From NIOZ-UU13 sp048635425 (GTDB taxonomy: Bacteria; Planctomycetota; Phycisphaerae; Sedimentisphaerales; Anaerobacaceae): a stretch of 30,415 nt of DNA. Below are positions 13,849-22,737 of the stretch, in pieces. Each line of letters starts with the position of its first letter. The first letter of the stretch is position 1. The stretch spans positions 1-30,415 of the forward strand of contig JAIVYN010000011.1 of the NCBI GenBank assembly GCA_048635425.1. The letters run 5' to 3'. The notes beneath the pieces were generated by a model. That model had not been told where the DNA came from. It did not search any database and saw nothing but the letters and a program-made list of their open reading frames with translations. The translations under genes and the position numbers were made by a program.

Positions 13849-15861
13849 TTATCTTTCTGCAGCAATAATTTTAGTTTTACATCTGGGTATCGCAGCTAAA
13901 AACTTCGCGCCATAAGATTTTCTGACTATCCTGCTGTCCAAAATAACCACGATGCCGGTATCGATCTTGCTGCGAATCAGCCGTCCAAAACCCTGCTTGA
14001 ACTTGATAATCGCCGATGGCAGCTGGTAGTCATAAAAAGGATTGCCTCCCAGCTCTCTTATCTGCTCAAGTCTGCCGGCAAGCAACGGCCGGTCAGGAAC
14101 CGCAAACGGCAGCCGAACAATAATTACATTGGAAAGAGTCTCGCCCGGCACGTCAACTCCCTGCCAGAAACTGTCAGTGCCAAACAGCACGCTGTTGCCC
14201 TCGGCCTTAAAGCAGTTCAATAGGGTAGTCCTGTCAACATTTGATCCTTGCTGGAGTAACCCAATATCATTTTCAGCCAGCCAGTCAGAAAGTTTGCCGG
14301 CTATTTCTTCGAGCATTGCGTAGCTGGTACAAAGCACAAATGCTCTGCCGGCAGTTTTGAGTATATATTTTTTCAACACCTCAGCAGCGGCTCCGGGAAA
14401 AGCTGATTCATTCGGATTCGGCAGGTCTTTCTCGATATAAATGGTAACCTGCTTCTCGTAATCGAAGGGCGAGCCGAGGCGGACATAGTCCGCTTTGGAT
14501 CGAACCGGCCGTTGGCCGGCCGCATCAAAATCATCTAAGCCGATTCGGCTGACAAAGAAATCAAAGCCACCTTTTTCTCCCGCCGTGCCGGTGCTTAAAG
14601 TTGCACTTGTCAGTATCACAGATTCATATTTATCAAACAGACACCTTTTCACATCCGGCCCGACATTCACTGCTGCGCTTCTCAAGCGTACGGTCCCAGC
14701 TCTATTATCATCCACCTCGACCCAATAGACATAATCCGCCTGCTTCTGCATCAAAAAGTTCTCCAAATCCTGGACCAACGCTCTGCAACGGTCAATGTAC
14801 CGCAGAATCTCAAGTTTTTCATCAACTTCTTCTGATTGCTTTGCAAGCTTAGTTAATTCCGATCCAAGGTCTTTCAAGTATCCTGAGATTGTATCGTCGA
14901 TGAAATTCTTATGGCATCTGCCTTTGGTCTCTTCTTTTATGCCTTCGTACCAGTGACGAACGTGATTCAAGAAATTCCTAAACTCTTTTCTTGTTTGGCT
15001 AACCATGTAAATTGCTTTTTTAGCATCCGTGTAGGCCAAGAGCCCCTTATGTGTACGTGGATTGTAAAGGCCGTCCAGCAGAAATCTGATTCTATGATTA
15101 CTGATATTTATTCCGAAATGGTCTTCGGCGACATGCTCGATATTATGTGCCTCATCAATTACCACAAGCCGGTAATCAGGCAGAATCGAGACTCCCTCTT
15201 CTTTGAGTACGAGGTCACTAAACAACAGGGCATGGTTGGCAACAACAATATCAGCCTTCCCTAAGCACCGTCTGGCCCGCCAATAAAAGCAGTCACGAAA
15301 ATGAGGACACTTGCGACTGCGACAATTGCCGTGTTCACTTTTGACTCTATCCCAGATTTGATTTTTTGGCAGAAACGGCATATCACTCAGCGAACCGTCT
15401 TCGGTTTCGCCGGCCCAATTGCGTATCAGCTCAAGCTCAGAGCCGAAATCATCGAAAAGGCTTCTTTGCCTTCGCAGGGCAAATTTAAGCCGGCGTTTGC
15501 ACAGGTAATTGCCTCTGCCCTTGCCTAAAGCAGCTACGAACGTTTGTGGGATACAATCAGCTATAAACGGTATGTCTTTATTGATTAGCTGCTCCTGGAG
15601 CGTAATGGTATAGGTGCTAATCACCGCCTTACTGCCCGTGCGGCAAACCAGCTCGATAATCGGAACAAGATATGCAAAGCTCTTGCCAACACCCGTGCCG
15701 GCCTCAACAGCTAAGTGCCGAGCATCCAGAAGTGCCCGCTGAATAGCACCGGCCATTTCGACTTGTTGAGGACGCACCTCAAAGCCGGTCAGGGAACGCG
15801 AAATAAACCCCGCTGGGGTAAAAGCTTCTTGTATATCTAAAGATGTATAAGGTCTTATCAT
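13849..15861 (-). CDS. dinG: DinG-family iron-sulfur DNA helicase
   Basis: A 670-residue superfamily 2 helicase of the XPD/DinG type, probably acting on R-loops, D-loops or G4 DNA in repair. Walker A AGTGVGKS is at 54-61; the four cluster cysteines are C121, C180, C185 and C191; the DEAH box is 236-239 followed by N240; a late motif QGFGRLIRSKIDTG is near residues 630-643. No N-terminal exonuclease domain is present. Residues about 447-462 (AAGQRPVRSKADY) interrupt the usual spacing between the GLDDF and LGSPFDYEKQ motifs, and the DNA there consists of two perfect palindromes, which points to an in-frame repeat insertion. The ATG lacks a clear ribosome site. It follows the YetA-like gene by 63 bases. 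Confidence 0.88.
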   Translation of the reverse strand: MIRPYTSLDIQEAFTPAGFISRSLTGFEVRPQQVEMAGAIQRALLDARHLAVEAGTGVGKSFAYLVPIIELVCRTGSKAVISTYTITLQEQLINKDIPFIADCIPQTFVAALGKGRGNYLCKRRLKFALRRQRSLFDDFGSELELIRNWAGETEDGSLSDMPFLPKNQIWDRVKSEHGNCRSRKCPHFRDCFYWRARRCLGKADIVVANHALLFSDLVLKEEGVSILPDYRLVVIDEAHNIEHVAEDHFGINISNHRIRFLLDGLYNPRTHKGLLAYTDAKKAIYMVSQTRKEFRNFLNHVRHWYEGIKEETKGRCHKNFIDDTISGYLKDLGSELTKLAKQSEEVDEKLEILRYIDRCRALVQDLENFLMQKQADYVYWVEVDDNRAGTVRLRSAAVNVGPDVKRCLFDKYESVILTSATLSTGTAGEKGGFDFFVSRIGLDDFDAAGQRPVRSKADYVRLGSPFDYEKQVTIYIEKDLPNPNESAFPGAAAEVLKKYILKTAGRAFVLCTSYAMLEEIAGKLSDWLAENDIGLLQQGSNVDRTTLLNCFKAEGNSVLFGTDSFWQGVDVPGETLSNVIIVRLPFAVPDRPLLAGRLEQIRELGGNPFYDYQLPSAIIKFKQGFGRLIRSKIDTGIVVILDSRIVRKSYGAKFLAAIPRCKTKIIAAER
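14479..14519. repeat. Two adjacent palindromes inside the helicase gene
   Basis: GCGGAC-ATA-GTCCGC (14479-14493) and CCGGCC-GTT-GGCCGG (14505-14519) are perfect 6-bp stems with 3-base loops, 11 bases apart. They encode a stretch that looks extra relative to DinG relatives. Confidence 0.6.
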
Positions 15862-15880
15862 TGATTACGAACGGTGCCCG

Positions 15881-15918
15881 CACCTGTGCTACCCGCACAG
15901 AAAACGCGGGTACAGGTG
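15881..15918. repeat. Palindromic repeat between the lyase and helicase genes
   Basis: TACCCGC (15890-15896) pairs with GCGGGTA (15906-15912) and outer CACCTG (15881-15886) with CAGGTG (15913-15918), leaving a 3-base bulge. The CACCTG/CAGGTG arms recall those of the two copies inside the giant PQQ gene. It lies 7 bases beyond the stop of the lyase gene, without a T-run. Confidence 0.55.
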
Positions 15919-15924
15919 TATATA

Positions 15925-18387
15925 TTATTGCTCTAAGCCATTGACGAAGAGGTTCATTGCCTCCGGGCTTCCATACATGATGGTCGAGTAAGTCTTGCCA
16001 ACTCCCGGTCTTGCCGCAGGTGCGATCAGAAGGCGTTCAAACTTTGCGTCCCAGGCTTTTTGCAGGATTCTCAGATGTTCAGGTTCCCTGTTTAGCTTAA
16101 CGCTGTTAACCAGTGCAGAAATCGTAACGCCGGTTTGTCCGATTGGTTTTGTGGCCGGACATGATGTGTAGCGCCAGTCGCTATGTTGCTCTAACCAGGT
16201 ATCATTATTTAGATGGGTAATTCCCCTTTTTACAATATCGGGAATGCGTTCGTCGCCGGTGAGCTGAAAATACCGACTCAATCCGTTTATCCTGACCGAG
16301 CTTATGAACCCGGCTTCTCCTACATGTTTCGTTTCGCAATTGCAATGTCCCCAGGGGAGCTTCCAAAGCCAGCCGCCGCAGTGCGGGTCCTGAGCAGAAA
16401 TGGCATCATCAGCCAGCAATCTCATAGCATTAAGGTAGCGCTCGTCAAAGTCAAGCTCATAAGCGCCGGCTATGGCCAGCATTGTCCAGCCGTTAACACG
16501 TCCGATGTGGCTGCCGGTCTTGAAGTTGAACTTGCGTTCCTCAACCAGTTTGACAAGGTTATCTCCAATTTTTTCTACAGTCTCTTTCATCCACGCCTCG
16601 CCGGTCAGAAAGTAATCCAAAACCATTCCCTGGGTCCAGATATGTCCCAAATTATAGGGAGATAAACAAAGATAGGGATTCTTACTGTTGCCGACCCTGA
16701 GTGAAACGTAAAGTTCGCGGATACGTTCAACACTGTAGAAACCACTTACATGTCCTACGCAATGCTGATGTACCATTCCGGGGCGGACAGGATAGTCTGG
16801 GCGGTCGCGTAAATCCTCACCGAAATACTTCCTTAAGTCATCATTGACAAAATGAATGACATCGACCTCGCTGGTGTGTTGGGCGGCAGCATCCCCCACG
16901 TAGAAGTATTTGGGGTCCCCGGTCCGTGCGAACTGCATCAGGATATGTTTGGGTGTATCGTATTCGTGATTGCCCCAATTACAGCCGCGCTCACCAAACC
17001 AGTCGCCCCAATTCATCTGTCCATAATCGCGCTGTGCTTTGATTGAGTGACAATAACCATTATCGAAAAGATTTTCCGCCCAATCGTCATATTCTTTCAT
17101 GCCCGGGCTTCCTGCAGGAGCAACATAGCCCCATACTCCGGCGGCAATTGCCTGAGCTGGATCAGCCGATGGGACCAGGGGAGCATTGGCAGACTTTACC
17201 AGAGAGATGCCGTCTCTGCCGTAAGGCATCCTGTGGACTGACAAATCCAACCAGATCCGCCAGCGAGGCGCCTGACCTGTTCTCAAGCGATAGCAGTTGT
17301 CCCGGAACAAATATTGATACTTATACCAAGGCTCCATGTGGTCAAAAGCACCTTTTTCAAATTCGGGGAACAAACCTATCGTTAAACCTTTTGAATCAAC
17401 CTCTATGCTCTTTGGCCATTGCTGCCAGAAATCCTTCACGGCAATAGCTATAGTCCCTTTTCCATCGTCTATCCGGGCCCATCCCGGTGCTTTTGACCCT
17501 TTCCCCTCAGTGCCTTCGAACCGGTAGTTCTCATCATCAACCTGGAACAAACGCAGTGACGAAGCTGGCTTACCACTCCATCCAGGTGCCCCGCCTATAG
17601 AGGCAGAGCACATTTTTTCCAGAGGAATTACTTCTAACTTCAAACTACGGATATTTTGGACTACGCCCTTTTCCGAATTGACCAAAATCTGCGGCTCAAG
17701 GTACACTTTTGACAACCCGGCGAAAACAGAAGCGCGCATCCGGAAGCCGAAAATACGCTCTCCATCAGGGCTGTGAAATGCGCCTTTTAAGAGCAGAGTG
17801 GAACGGATTTTACCCTCTGTTTGAACTTCTACTGATTCAATAATTGCAGTGCATTTTTGCCCTTTGCCATCCATCAGTGAAAGTTTGAGAACGACCCGGT
17901 TGGAAATTCGCAGCAGTCCGAAGGACTCCTTACGGAGAGCGTTTCTCACCAGTGAAAGCTCCATGTTTCGCGTTCTAATAGATGGCTTTTCCCGCCCATT
18001 TACCTGCACTGGAAATTCCGGGTGAACTGTCTTGACTTTCTTGCCCCAGGACAGCTTAAAATGCGCTGTTCTGTTAGGAGGAGGCTCAGCTTGGAAATCA
18101 AGCAGGACCCAGCGGGCACTTCGGTCCTTCCATCGAGCAAGAACCAATGTCTGGGAAGGCACAGGTTTGTTATTCTCATCATACAGGACAAAAGACGCAC
18201 CTTCCGGAGCAGCTCCCTGGGCAAGAGGAATACCACCGGTTACCGGTCGCAATGATCTTAGCCCGCTCATGTCCCGAACATTAATGTCCATTTGTTCCAT
18301 TGTTGATTTGGTTTTCGAATCTCCGGCAAATGACAAAACCGCCGGCACAAGACCAAAACAGATGGATAAAACTACGATTTGTTTCAT
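15925..18387 (-). CDS. Exported exo-rhamnogalacturonan lyase-like protein (YetA/PcRGLX type)
   Basis: An 820-residue secreted protein. The start at 18387 gives a clean signal peptide (MKQIVVLSICFGLVPAVLSFAG) with GAGGT 8 bases upstream; the frame's longer 37-residue extension is unlikely. The first part (about residues 35-330) is beta-rich, with TGGIPLAQGAAPEG and RSARWVLLDFQ, as in the PcRGLX/YetA N-terminal domain. The second half is helical, with WGDWFGERGCNWGNHEYDTPKH and RVNGWTMLAIAGAYELD, resembling an (alpha/alpha) barrel. Relatives (PL26) cleave rhamnogalacturonan from the chain end; activity here is inferred. A palindromic repeat at 17915-17937 encodes ALRKESFGLLR within the beta-rich half. 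Divergent from the PH-domain gene, with its own promoter. Confidence 0.8.
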   Translation of the reverse strand: MKQIVVLSICFGLVPAVLSFAGDSKTKSTMEQMDINVRDMSGLRSLRPVTGGIPLAQGAAPEGASFVLYDENNKPVPSQTLVLARWKDRSARWVLLDFQAEPPPNRTAHFKLSWGKKVKTVHPEFPVQVNGREKPSIRTRNMELSLVRNALRKESFGLLRISNRVVLKLSLMDGKGQKCTAIIESVEVQTEGKIRSTLLLKGAFHSPDGERIFGFRMRASVFAGLSKVYLEPQILVNSEKGVVQNIRSLKLEVIPLEKMCSASIGGAPGWSGKPASSLRLFQVDDENYRFEGTEGKGSKAPGWARIDDGKGTIAIAVKDFWQQWPKSIEVDSKGLTIGLFPEFEKGAFDHMEPWYKYQYLFRDNCYRLRTGQAPRWRIWLDLSVHRMPYGRDGISLVKSANAPLVPSADPAQAIAAGVWGYVAPAGSPGMKEYDDWAENLFDNGYCHSIKAQRDYGQMNWGDWFGERGCNWGNHEYDTPKHILMQFARTGDPKYFYVGDAAAQHTSEVDVIHFVNDDLRKYFGEDLRDRPDYPVRPGMVHQHCVGHVSGFYSVERIRELYVSLRVGNSKNPYLCLSPYNLGHIWTQGMVLDYFLTGEAWMKETVEKIGDNLVKLVEERKFNFKTGSHIGRVNGWTMLAIAGAYELDFDERYLNAMRLLADDAISAQDPHCGGWLWKLPWGHCNCETKHVGEAGFISSVRINGLSRYFQLTGDERIPDIVKRGITHLNNDTWLEQHSDWRYTSCPATKPIGQTGVTISALVNSVKLNREPEHLRILQKAWDAKFERLLIAPAARPGVGKTYSTIMYGSPEAMNLFVNGLEQ
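17915..17937. repeat. Palindromic repeat inside the lyase gene
   Basis: AGTCC-GAA-GGACT (17915-17927) overlaps CTCC-TTAC-GGAG (17926-17937). The first palindrome differs by one loop base from AGTCC-TAA-GGACT in the prepilin gene at 24868-24880. Confidence 0.55.
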
Positions 18388-18438
18388 ACTACGTAACCTC
18401 ATCATTTCTCTAATCATGGGACTAGCTTGTCTGCCATG

Positions 18439-18468
18439 ATTATAACACACGTCGTCACTGTAAATCAA
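18439..18468 (-). promoter_or_regulatory. Candidate promoter of the lyase gene
   Basis: On the minus strand TTGATT and a consensus TATAAT are 18 bases apart, about 50 bases upstream of the start at 18387. The region 18388-18702 is a divergent intergenic stretch holding this promoter and the one for the PH-domain gene, and nothing else recognised. Confidence 0.6.
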
Positions 18469-18565
18469 CCTATCAGCGGAAAGTTTCTGAGTCCACAATT
18501 GACTCGCTCGGTCTCCGGCCGACGAGGGTCTATCAGGATAGACTCTTATAAAGATTTATTGATTT

Positions 18566-18594
18566 TTGACAGGGTAAGCTGCGTCTATTATTAT
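18566..18594 (+). promoter_or_regulatory. Promoter of the PH-domain gene
   Basis: Consensus TTGACA and TATTAT are exactly 17 bases apart, about 108 bases upstream of the start codon at 18703. Confidence 0.75.
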
Positions 18595-18702
18595 GAAGAA
18601 GCTCAGACCTCGGATGATGAGCTGTTCAACGATGGTGGATAATGGTATTATGTAGTAGAAAATTATAATTATTAGGTGGCCATATCTGAAAGGTAATTGA
18701 CC

Positions 18703-19299
18703 ATGGAAGAAACAATTAAACCAGACAAAAAGCTTTTTACAAAGACGGTTTGGGTTCTTTTGACAATATCCGCTTTCATTTTGGCGGGTGTTTCCATTAC
18801 ACACCTCATAATTTACATTGCTGATGGGGACCCAAATGCACCAAAGGTCATTTGGCTGATTGCGGTCATTGCCATCCTTGTAATGTGGCTTATAGCCTAT
18901 CCGATTGCAAAATTATGGATAAGAAATCTCGCCTATTTGATTCAGGAGGACCGCGTCACTATTCACAAGGGGATTCTCACCAAGACTCAACAAAATATTC
19001 CTTATCGTTCCGTTACTGATTTTATATTGCAGCGGTCATTATACGACCGGCTCTTGGGCATAGGTTCTATCAGGATACAAACAGCGGGTCAATCGCAGTC
19101 CGCCACCGGTTACGAAGGAAACATGGCAGGCCTTGTTGAATATGAGAAACTCCATAACCAGATGAGAGAAAAGTTACGATTGCTGCATCCAATTTCTGAA
19201 TCTTTGACAACCAGCGAGCCTGTTGAAAAATCTATGGAGCAAATGTTAGAACAGATGCTTCATGAATTGAAGGCAATCAGAAAGAATACTGAAAAATAA
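18703..19299 (+). CDS. Membrane protein with bacterial PH domain (YdbS-like bPH2)
   Basis: A 198-residue inner-membrane protein. Two membrane helices lie at about residues 12-40 and 48-72, followed by a bPH2 domain (about 78-155) with WIRNLAYLIQEDRVTIHKG, the family's IPYRSVTDFILQRSLYDRLLGIGSIRIQTAG motif and a short C-terminal coiled coil with MEQMLEQMLHEL. Family members have loosely defined membrane-associated roles. I use the ATG at 18703, with AAAGGT 8 bases upstream; a TTG two codons earlier is less likely. It is a single-gene unit between a clear promoter and an intrinsic terminator. Confidence 0.85.
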   Translation: MEETIKPDKKLFTKTVWVLLTISAFILAGVSITHLIIYIADGDPNAPKVIWLIAVIAILVMWLIAYPIAKLWIRNLAYLIQEDRVTIHKGILTKTQQNIPYRSVTDFILQRSLYDRLLGIGSIRIQTAGQSQSATGYEGNMAGLVEYEKLHNQMREKLRLLHPISESLTTSEPVEKSMEQMLEQMLHELKAIRKNTEK

Positions 19300-19320
19300 A
19301 GCTGCCCTCTATATCTGAAA

Positions 19321-19358
19321 CCTGGTCCGAATGATTCTCCTTCGGCCAGGCTTTCTTT
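19321..19358 (+). terminator. Intrinsic terminator after the PH-domain gene
   Basis: CCTGG-T-CCGAA pairs with TTCGGCCAGG (10 bp with one bulged T), 9-base loop, followed by CTTTCTTT. It lies 21 bases after the stop codon. Confidence 0.75.
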
Positions 19359-19615
19359 ATGCGCGACGATAATATTTGCCGGAGAAGCTGAAATCGCTTG
19401 AAAATTCGGGATGGGTTTAGTAATCTAATAAAATCAAAGGTATAAGTAGGCTGTTTAATCGTGTATATGGGAAATGTCAGATAACATAAGCTTTTGATTT
19501 TTCAAGGATTGAATGGTATGGTCTTTATAATGTAAAGGCCACGTATTTATTTTTGTTCCACACGGGATGCAGGGTGGACACCAACTTTGGTTTTTTGACA
19601 GAAAGGAGAAATGAG

Positions 19616-20368
19616 ATGCGGCGTTTAGTTTTTGTTCTTGTACTGATGTGTATAGTGGCGCTGAGTTTTAGTATGGCAGCCGATGCAAACCAGCGGCCCG
19701 CCCAGATTAGGGTGCTGCTGATTACCGGCGATGACGTCTCAGCGCATCCCTGGCGGGAGATGTCCGAGACCACGCGGGAAGCGTTAGTGAAGTCGAAGAG
19801 GTTTGACGTCAGGGTGTGCGAAGATCCGCTAATCCTCGAATCGGAAACCGCACTGAAGGCGTACGACGTGATTGTGTTTATGATCTACAGCCGACGTATT
19901 CCCATGATTCCCAAGCAGGCCCAGGAGAACCTCCTGAACTTCGTGAAGAGCGGAAAGGGCTTCTTCGTCCAGCACCTGGCCACCGCCTCGTTCGCCAAGT
20001 GGGAGGAATTCGGCAGGCTCTGCGGGCGGAAATGGGTAATGGGCACCTCGGGCCACGGCCCGCGAGGTGTCTTCGAGGCAAAGGTGGTCAACAAGGAACA
20101 TCCTATCACCGCAGGGATGAGCAACTTCAAGACCGACGACGAGCTGTACGCGAAGCTGCAGGGGACCGGCAAGATCAATGTGCTGGTGGAGGCCTACTCC
20201 GATTGGAGCAAGAAGACCGAGCCCCTGATTTTCACTTTGGATTATGGCAAGGGTCGCACGGTCCACAACGCCTTTGGTCATGACCGCAAGGCCCTGATAA
20301 ACCCGAGTGTGCAGAGGATAATCGTCCGCGGCGTGGAGTGGGCAGCCACTGGAAAGGTTGCGCCATAA
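19616..20368 (+). CDS. Exported ThuA-like protein
   Basis: A 250-residue ThuA-like domain protein with signal peptide MRRLVFVLVLMCIVALSFSM, cleaved near AADA. Family features are RVLLITGDDVSAHPWREMSE (about residues 30-49), the YDVIVFM strand, GKGFFVQHLA (glutamine-amidotransferase-like turn without its Cys), a NFKTDDELYA segment and the GKGRTVHNAFGHD ending. ThuA-like proteins accompany Gfo/Idh/MocA enzymes in sugar or trehalose metabolism. The start at 19616 has AAAGGAG 7 bases upstream; a 21-residue extension to 19553 lacks one. Third positions are strongly G/C-rich, like the oxidoreductase at 11327. It is first in a row with two further exported proteins. Confidence 0.88.
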   Translation: MRRLVFVLVLMCIVALSFSMAADANQRPAQIRVLLITGDDVSAHPWREMSETTREALVKSKRFDVRVCEDPLILESETALKAYDVIVFMIYSRRIPMIPKQAQENLLNFVKSGKGFFVQHLATASFAKWEEFGRLCGRKWVMGTSGHGPRGVFEAKVVNKEHPITAGMSNFKTDDELYAKLQGTGKINVLVEAYSDWSKKTEPLIFTLDYGKGRTVHNAFGHDRKALINPSVQRIIVRGVEWAATGKVAP

Positions 20369-20372
20369 AGGT

Positions 20373-20420
20373 AGTCCGAATGACTCCGCCGGAAGGCGTC
20401 CCCAAGCGGACTTACGGAGT
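20373..20420. repeat. Palindromic repeat copy between ThuA and oxidoreductase genes
   Basis: Starting AGTCCGAATGACTCCGCC and containing AAGGCGTCCC and CTTACGGAG, this copy shares its block order with the repeats at 24868-24905 and 26677-26702. It lies 5 bases after the ThuA stop. A further GGCG-ATT-CGCC hairpin is at about 20443-20453. Confidence 0.6.
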
Positions 20421-20519
20421 GCTGTCTCGCACATGAACCGGCGGCGATTCGCCTGACGTCCGATCGAAAGAACCGGCCGCTACGGGCGAAGAGCTCTGCT
20501 TGATTAAAGGAATACATTT

Positions 20520-21608
20520 ATGAATCGGCGGAAGTTCTTACAAAATGCGGGACAGTGTACAGGTATGGGATTTATTGCTGCATCTTTAATGCACAACTCA
20601 AAGGCCCAGGGGGCTCGTTCACCTAAAAGGATTAAGGTCGGGCAGATTGGAACGGCCCATGCCCATGCATCGGGAAAGATGGCAACGCTAAGGAAACTGA
20701 GCGAAGATTATGAGGTCGTCGGAATTGTAGAGCCGAATCCGGATCGACAGAAGAAGCTGAAAAAACATTCGGTGTACCGAGGGTTGAAATGGATCAGCGA
20801 AGAACAACTGTTGAACACACCCGGACTACAGGCGGTAGCGGTTGAAACGGACATCCCGAAGCTGGTGCCGACCGGGATGAGGTGTGTCTCGGCGGGAAAA
20901 CATATTCATCTGGACAAACCGGCGGGATTATCGCTGATAGCATTTAAGAAATTGCTGGATGAAGCCACTCGTCGCAGGCTCACGGTGCAAATGGGATATA
21001 TGTTTCGGCATAATCCGGCTTTTAAGTTTTGTTTCCAGGCGGTGCAGCAGGGGTGGTTAGGTGACGTGTTCGAAGTGCATGGGGTAATTAGTAAAACCAT
21101 CGATGCTCAAAAACGCAAGCAGCTTGAGATGTATCCCGGTTCGATGTTTGAGCTGGGTTGTCACTTGATTGATGCGATGGTGAAGGTGCTGGGCAAACCG
21201 GACAAGGTCACGGGCTTTACCCGGCGAACTCGGCCCCAGCAGGATAATCTGGCGGATAATCAGTTAGCTGTTTTTGAATATGCCGAATCCACAGCGACGA
21301 TTCGCAGCGCTCTGATTGAAGTGGCCGGGCAACAGCGACGGCAGTTCGTAGTCTGCGGTGATAAGGGGACAGTAGATATTCGGCCTTTGGAGCCTCCAAG
21401 GTTACTGTTTGCTCCGGATCGAGCGCTTAAGAAATATAAAAAAGGATACCAGGAAGTGAAACTGCCGCCTATGCCGGGACGCTACGATGAACAGCTTATT
21501 GAATTGGCCCGAATTATTCGTGGCCAAAAGGAATCAGAATATCCGCCCGAACACGACCTGGCAGTTCAGGAAGCTGTGTTGAAAGCCGGCGGGGCACCGT
21601 TGAATTGA
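20520..21608 (+). CDS. Tat-exported Gfo/Idh/MocA-family oxidoreductase
   Basis: A 362-residue protein with a twin-arginine signal at the very N-terminus (MNRRKFLQNAGQCTGMGFIA). The Rossmann region begins IKVGQIGTAHAHASGKM (38-54); the usual EKP motif is replaced by LDKPAG (131-136), a conservative change seen in some members. The second domain contains VQMGYMFRHNPAFK (about 155-168) and a GCHLIDAM segment with a likely catalytic His. AAAGGA is 8 bases upstream of the ATG. It lies 151 bases after the ThuA gene and 27 bases before the TIM-barrel gene, so the last two at least are likely one operon. Substrate unknown. Confidence 0.9.
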   Translation: MNRRKFLQNAGQCTGMGFIAASLMHNSKAQGARSPKRIKVGQIGTAHAHASGKMATLRKLSEDYEVVGIVEPNPDRQKKLKKHSVYRGLKWISEEQLLNTPGLQAVAVETDIPKLVPTGMRCVSAGKHIHLDKPAGLSLIAFKKLLDEATRRRLTVQMGYMFRHNPAFKFCFQAVQQGWLGDVFEVHGVISKTIDAQKRKQLEMYPGSMFELGCHLIDAMVKVLGKPDKVTGFTRRTRPQQDNLADNQLAVFEYAESTATIRSALIEVAGQQRRQFVVCGDKGTVDIRPLEPPRLLFAPDRALKKYKKGYQEVKLPPMPGRYDEQLIELARIIRGQKESEYPPEHDLAVQEAVLKAGGAPLN

Positions 21609-21635
21609 AGATGAGTTTTATATTGGAGATGTTTG

Positions 21636-22709
21636 ATGAAACTTACAAGTCGCAGAAAAATACTCGGAACTCTGGGCAGCTTGCCCTTTCTTGGCACAAT
21701 CTCATGTTCACCTTCAAAAAGAGGACCACGAAACGAAGTAGATGCTATAACCGGCCCCACTTTGATTGTCGAGTCTGATAGAATGGAATATGCCAGACTC
21801 AAGGCTATGGATTTGAACGATCCGAAAATAATCGCCAGGCAAAAGAAAATGCCCGTTGGCAAAATCGGCAATCTTTCCGTCGGCCGTCTCATAAGCGGCA
21901 GCAATCTAATTAGTATGAATATGCACGCAAGGGATTTGGATTATGTAAGCGCCCTTGCAGCCAATTATAACACCGAAGAAAGAATCTTCATGACACTGAA
22001 GAAATGTGAGGAATATGGTATCAATTCGATTGTTCTGAAGAATCACAATTTCAAGCAATTCAGATTGTCAAAATACTGGGACCAGTGGGGCGGCAAAATG
22101 AAATGGATTGCCGATGTAATCACCACGGACATCAACAAGTACGAGCAACTTCTGGTGGAACACCTGGAGCTGGGAGCTTCGGCGGCCTACTTGTGGGGAG
22201 GCGCCAGTGACACCTGGTATTACCAGAAGAAACACAAAAATATCGTAAGGGCCTTCGAGATTATGAAGAAATACGATATTCCCGTCGGCATTGGGGCACA
22301 TCGGCTGGAACCCGTTGCGTTTTGTGAAAAGGAAGGGCTCGTGCCCGACTTCTATATACTGACACTGCATCATGACCGGTATTGGTCTGCTCATCCGAAA
22401 GATAACAGACGGTTCATGGAGATGTACGAGAAGGAGTCCCCCAATCATTCCCAATACCACGATAACATGTTCTGCCACAATCACGAGGAGACTATAGCGT
22501 TTATGCAGGATGTAAAAGTCCCCTGGATAGCCTTCAAGGTTTTAGCTGCCGGGGCTATCGGAGCCGAGGAAGGGCTCAAGTTTGCGTTTGCCGGTGGTGC
22601 AGACTTCGTTTGTTTAGGCATGTTTGACTTTCAAGTAAAGCAGGATGTGGAACTTACCCTAAAGGCCATCGCAGAATCAAATAATCGTAAGCGTCCATGG
22701 ATAGCGTGA
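21636..22709 (+). CDS. Exported lipoprotein with TIM-barrel fold (aldo-keto reductase-like)
   Basis: A 357-residue protein. The N-terminus MKLTSRRKILGTLGSLPFLG ends in a lipobox-like LGTISC, so the protein is probably Tat-exported and lipid-anchored. Residues about 75-100 (GKIGNLSVGRLISGSNLISM) resemble the opening strand of aldo-keto reductases, and the rest alternates strands and helices with VPWIAFKVLAAGAIGAEEG near the end, as in a TIM barrel. The canonical catalytic Tyr/Lys/His set was not identified, so enzymatic action is uncertain. I use the ATG at 21636 (GGAG 7 bases upstream) rather than a TTG one codon earlier. It closes the ThuA/Gfo row and faces the beta-helix gene. Confidence 0.75.
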   Translation: MKLTSRRKILGTLGSLPFLGTISCSPSKRGPRNEVDAITGPTLIVESDRMEYARLKAMDLNDPKIIARQKKMPVGKIGNLSVGRLISGSNLISMNMHARDLDYVSALAANYNTEERIFMTLKKCEEYGINSIVLKNHNFKQFRLSKYWDQWGGKMKWIADVITTDINKYEQLLVEHLELGASAAYLWGGASDTWYYQKKHKNIVRAFEIMKKYDIPVGIGAHRLEPVAFCEKEGLVPDFYILTLHHDRYWSAHPKDNRRFMEMYEKESPNHSQYHDNMFCHNHEETIAFMQDVKVPWIAFKVLAAGAIGAEEGLKFAFAGGADFVCLGMFDFQVKQDVELTLKAIAESNNRKRPWIA

Positions 22710-22737
22710 GCATGATTGGTAATCGGTGAAGCCCGCC

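Noticed and set aside
18556..18804. 82-codon minus-strand frame across the start of the PH-domain gene
   Set aside because: It covers a strong plus-strand promoter and start region, and shows no recognisable features.
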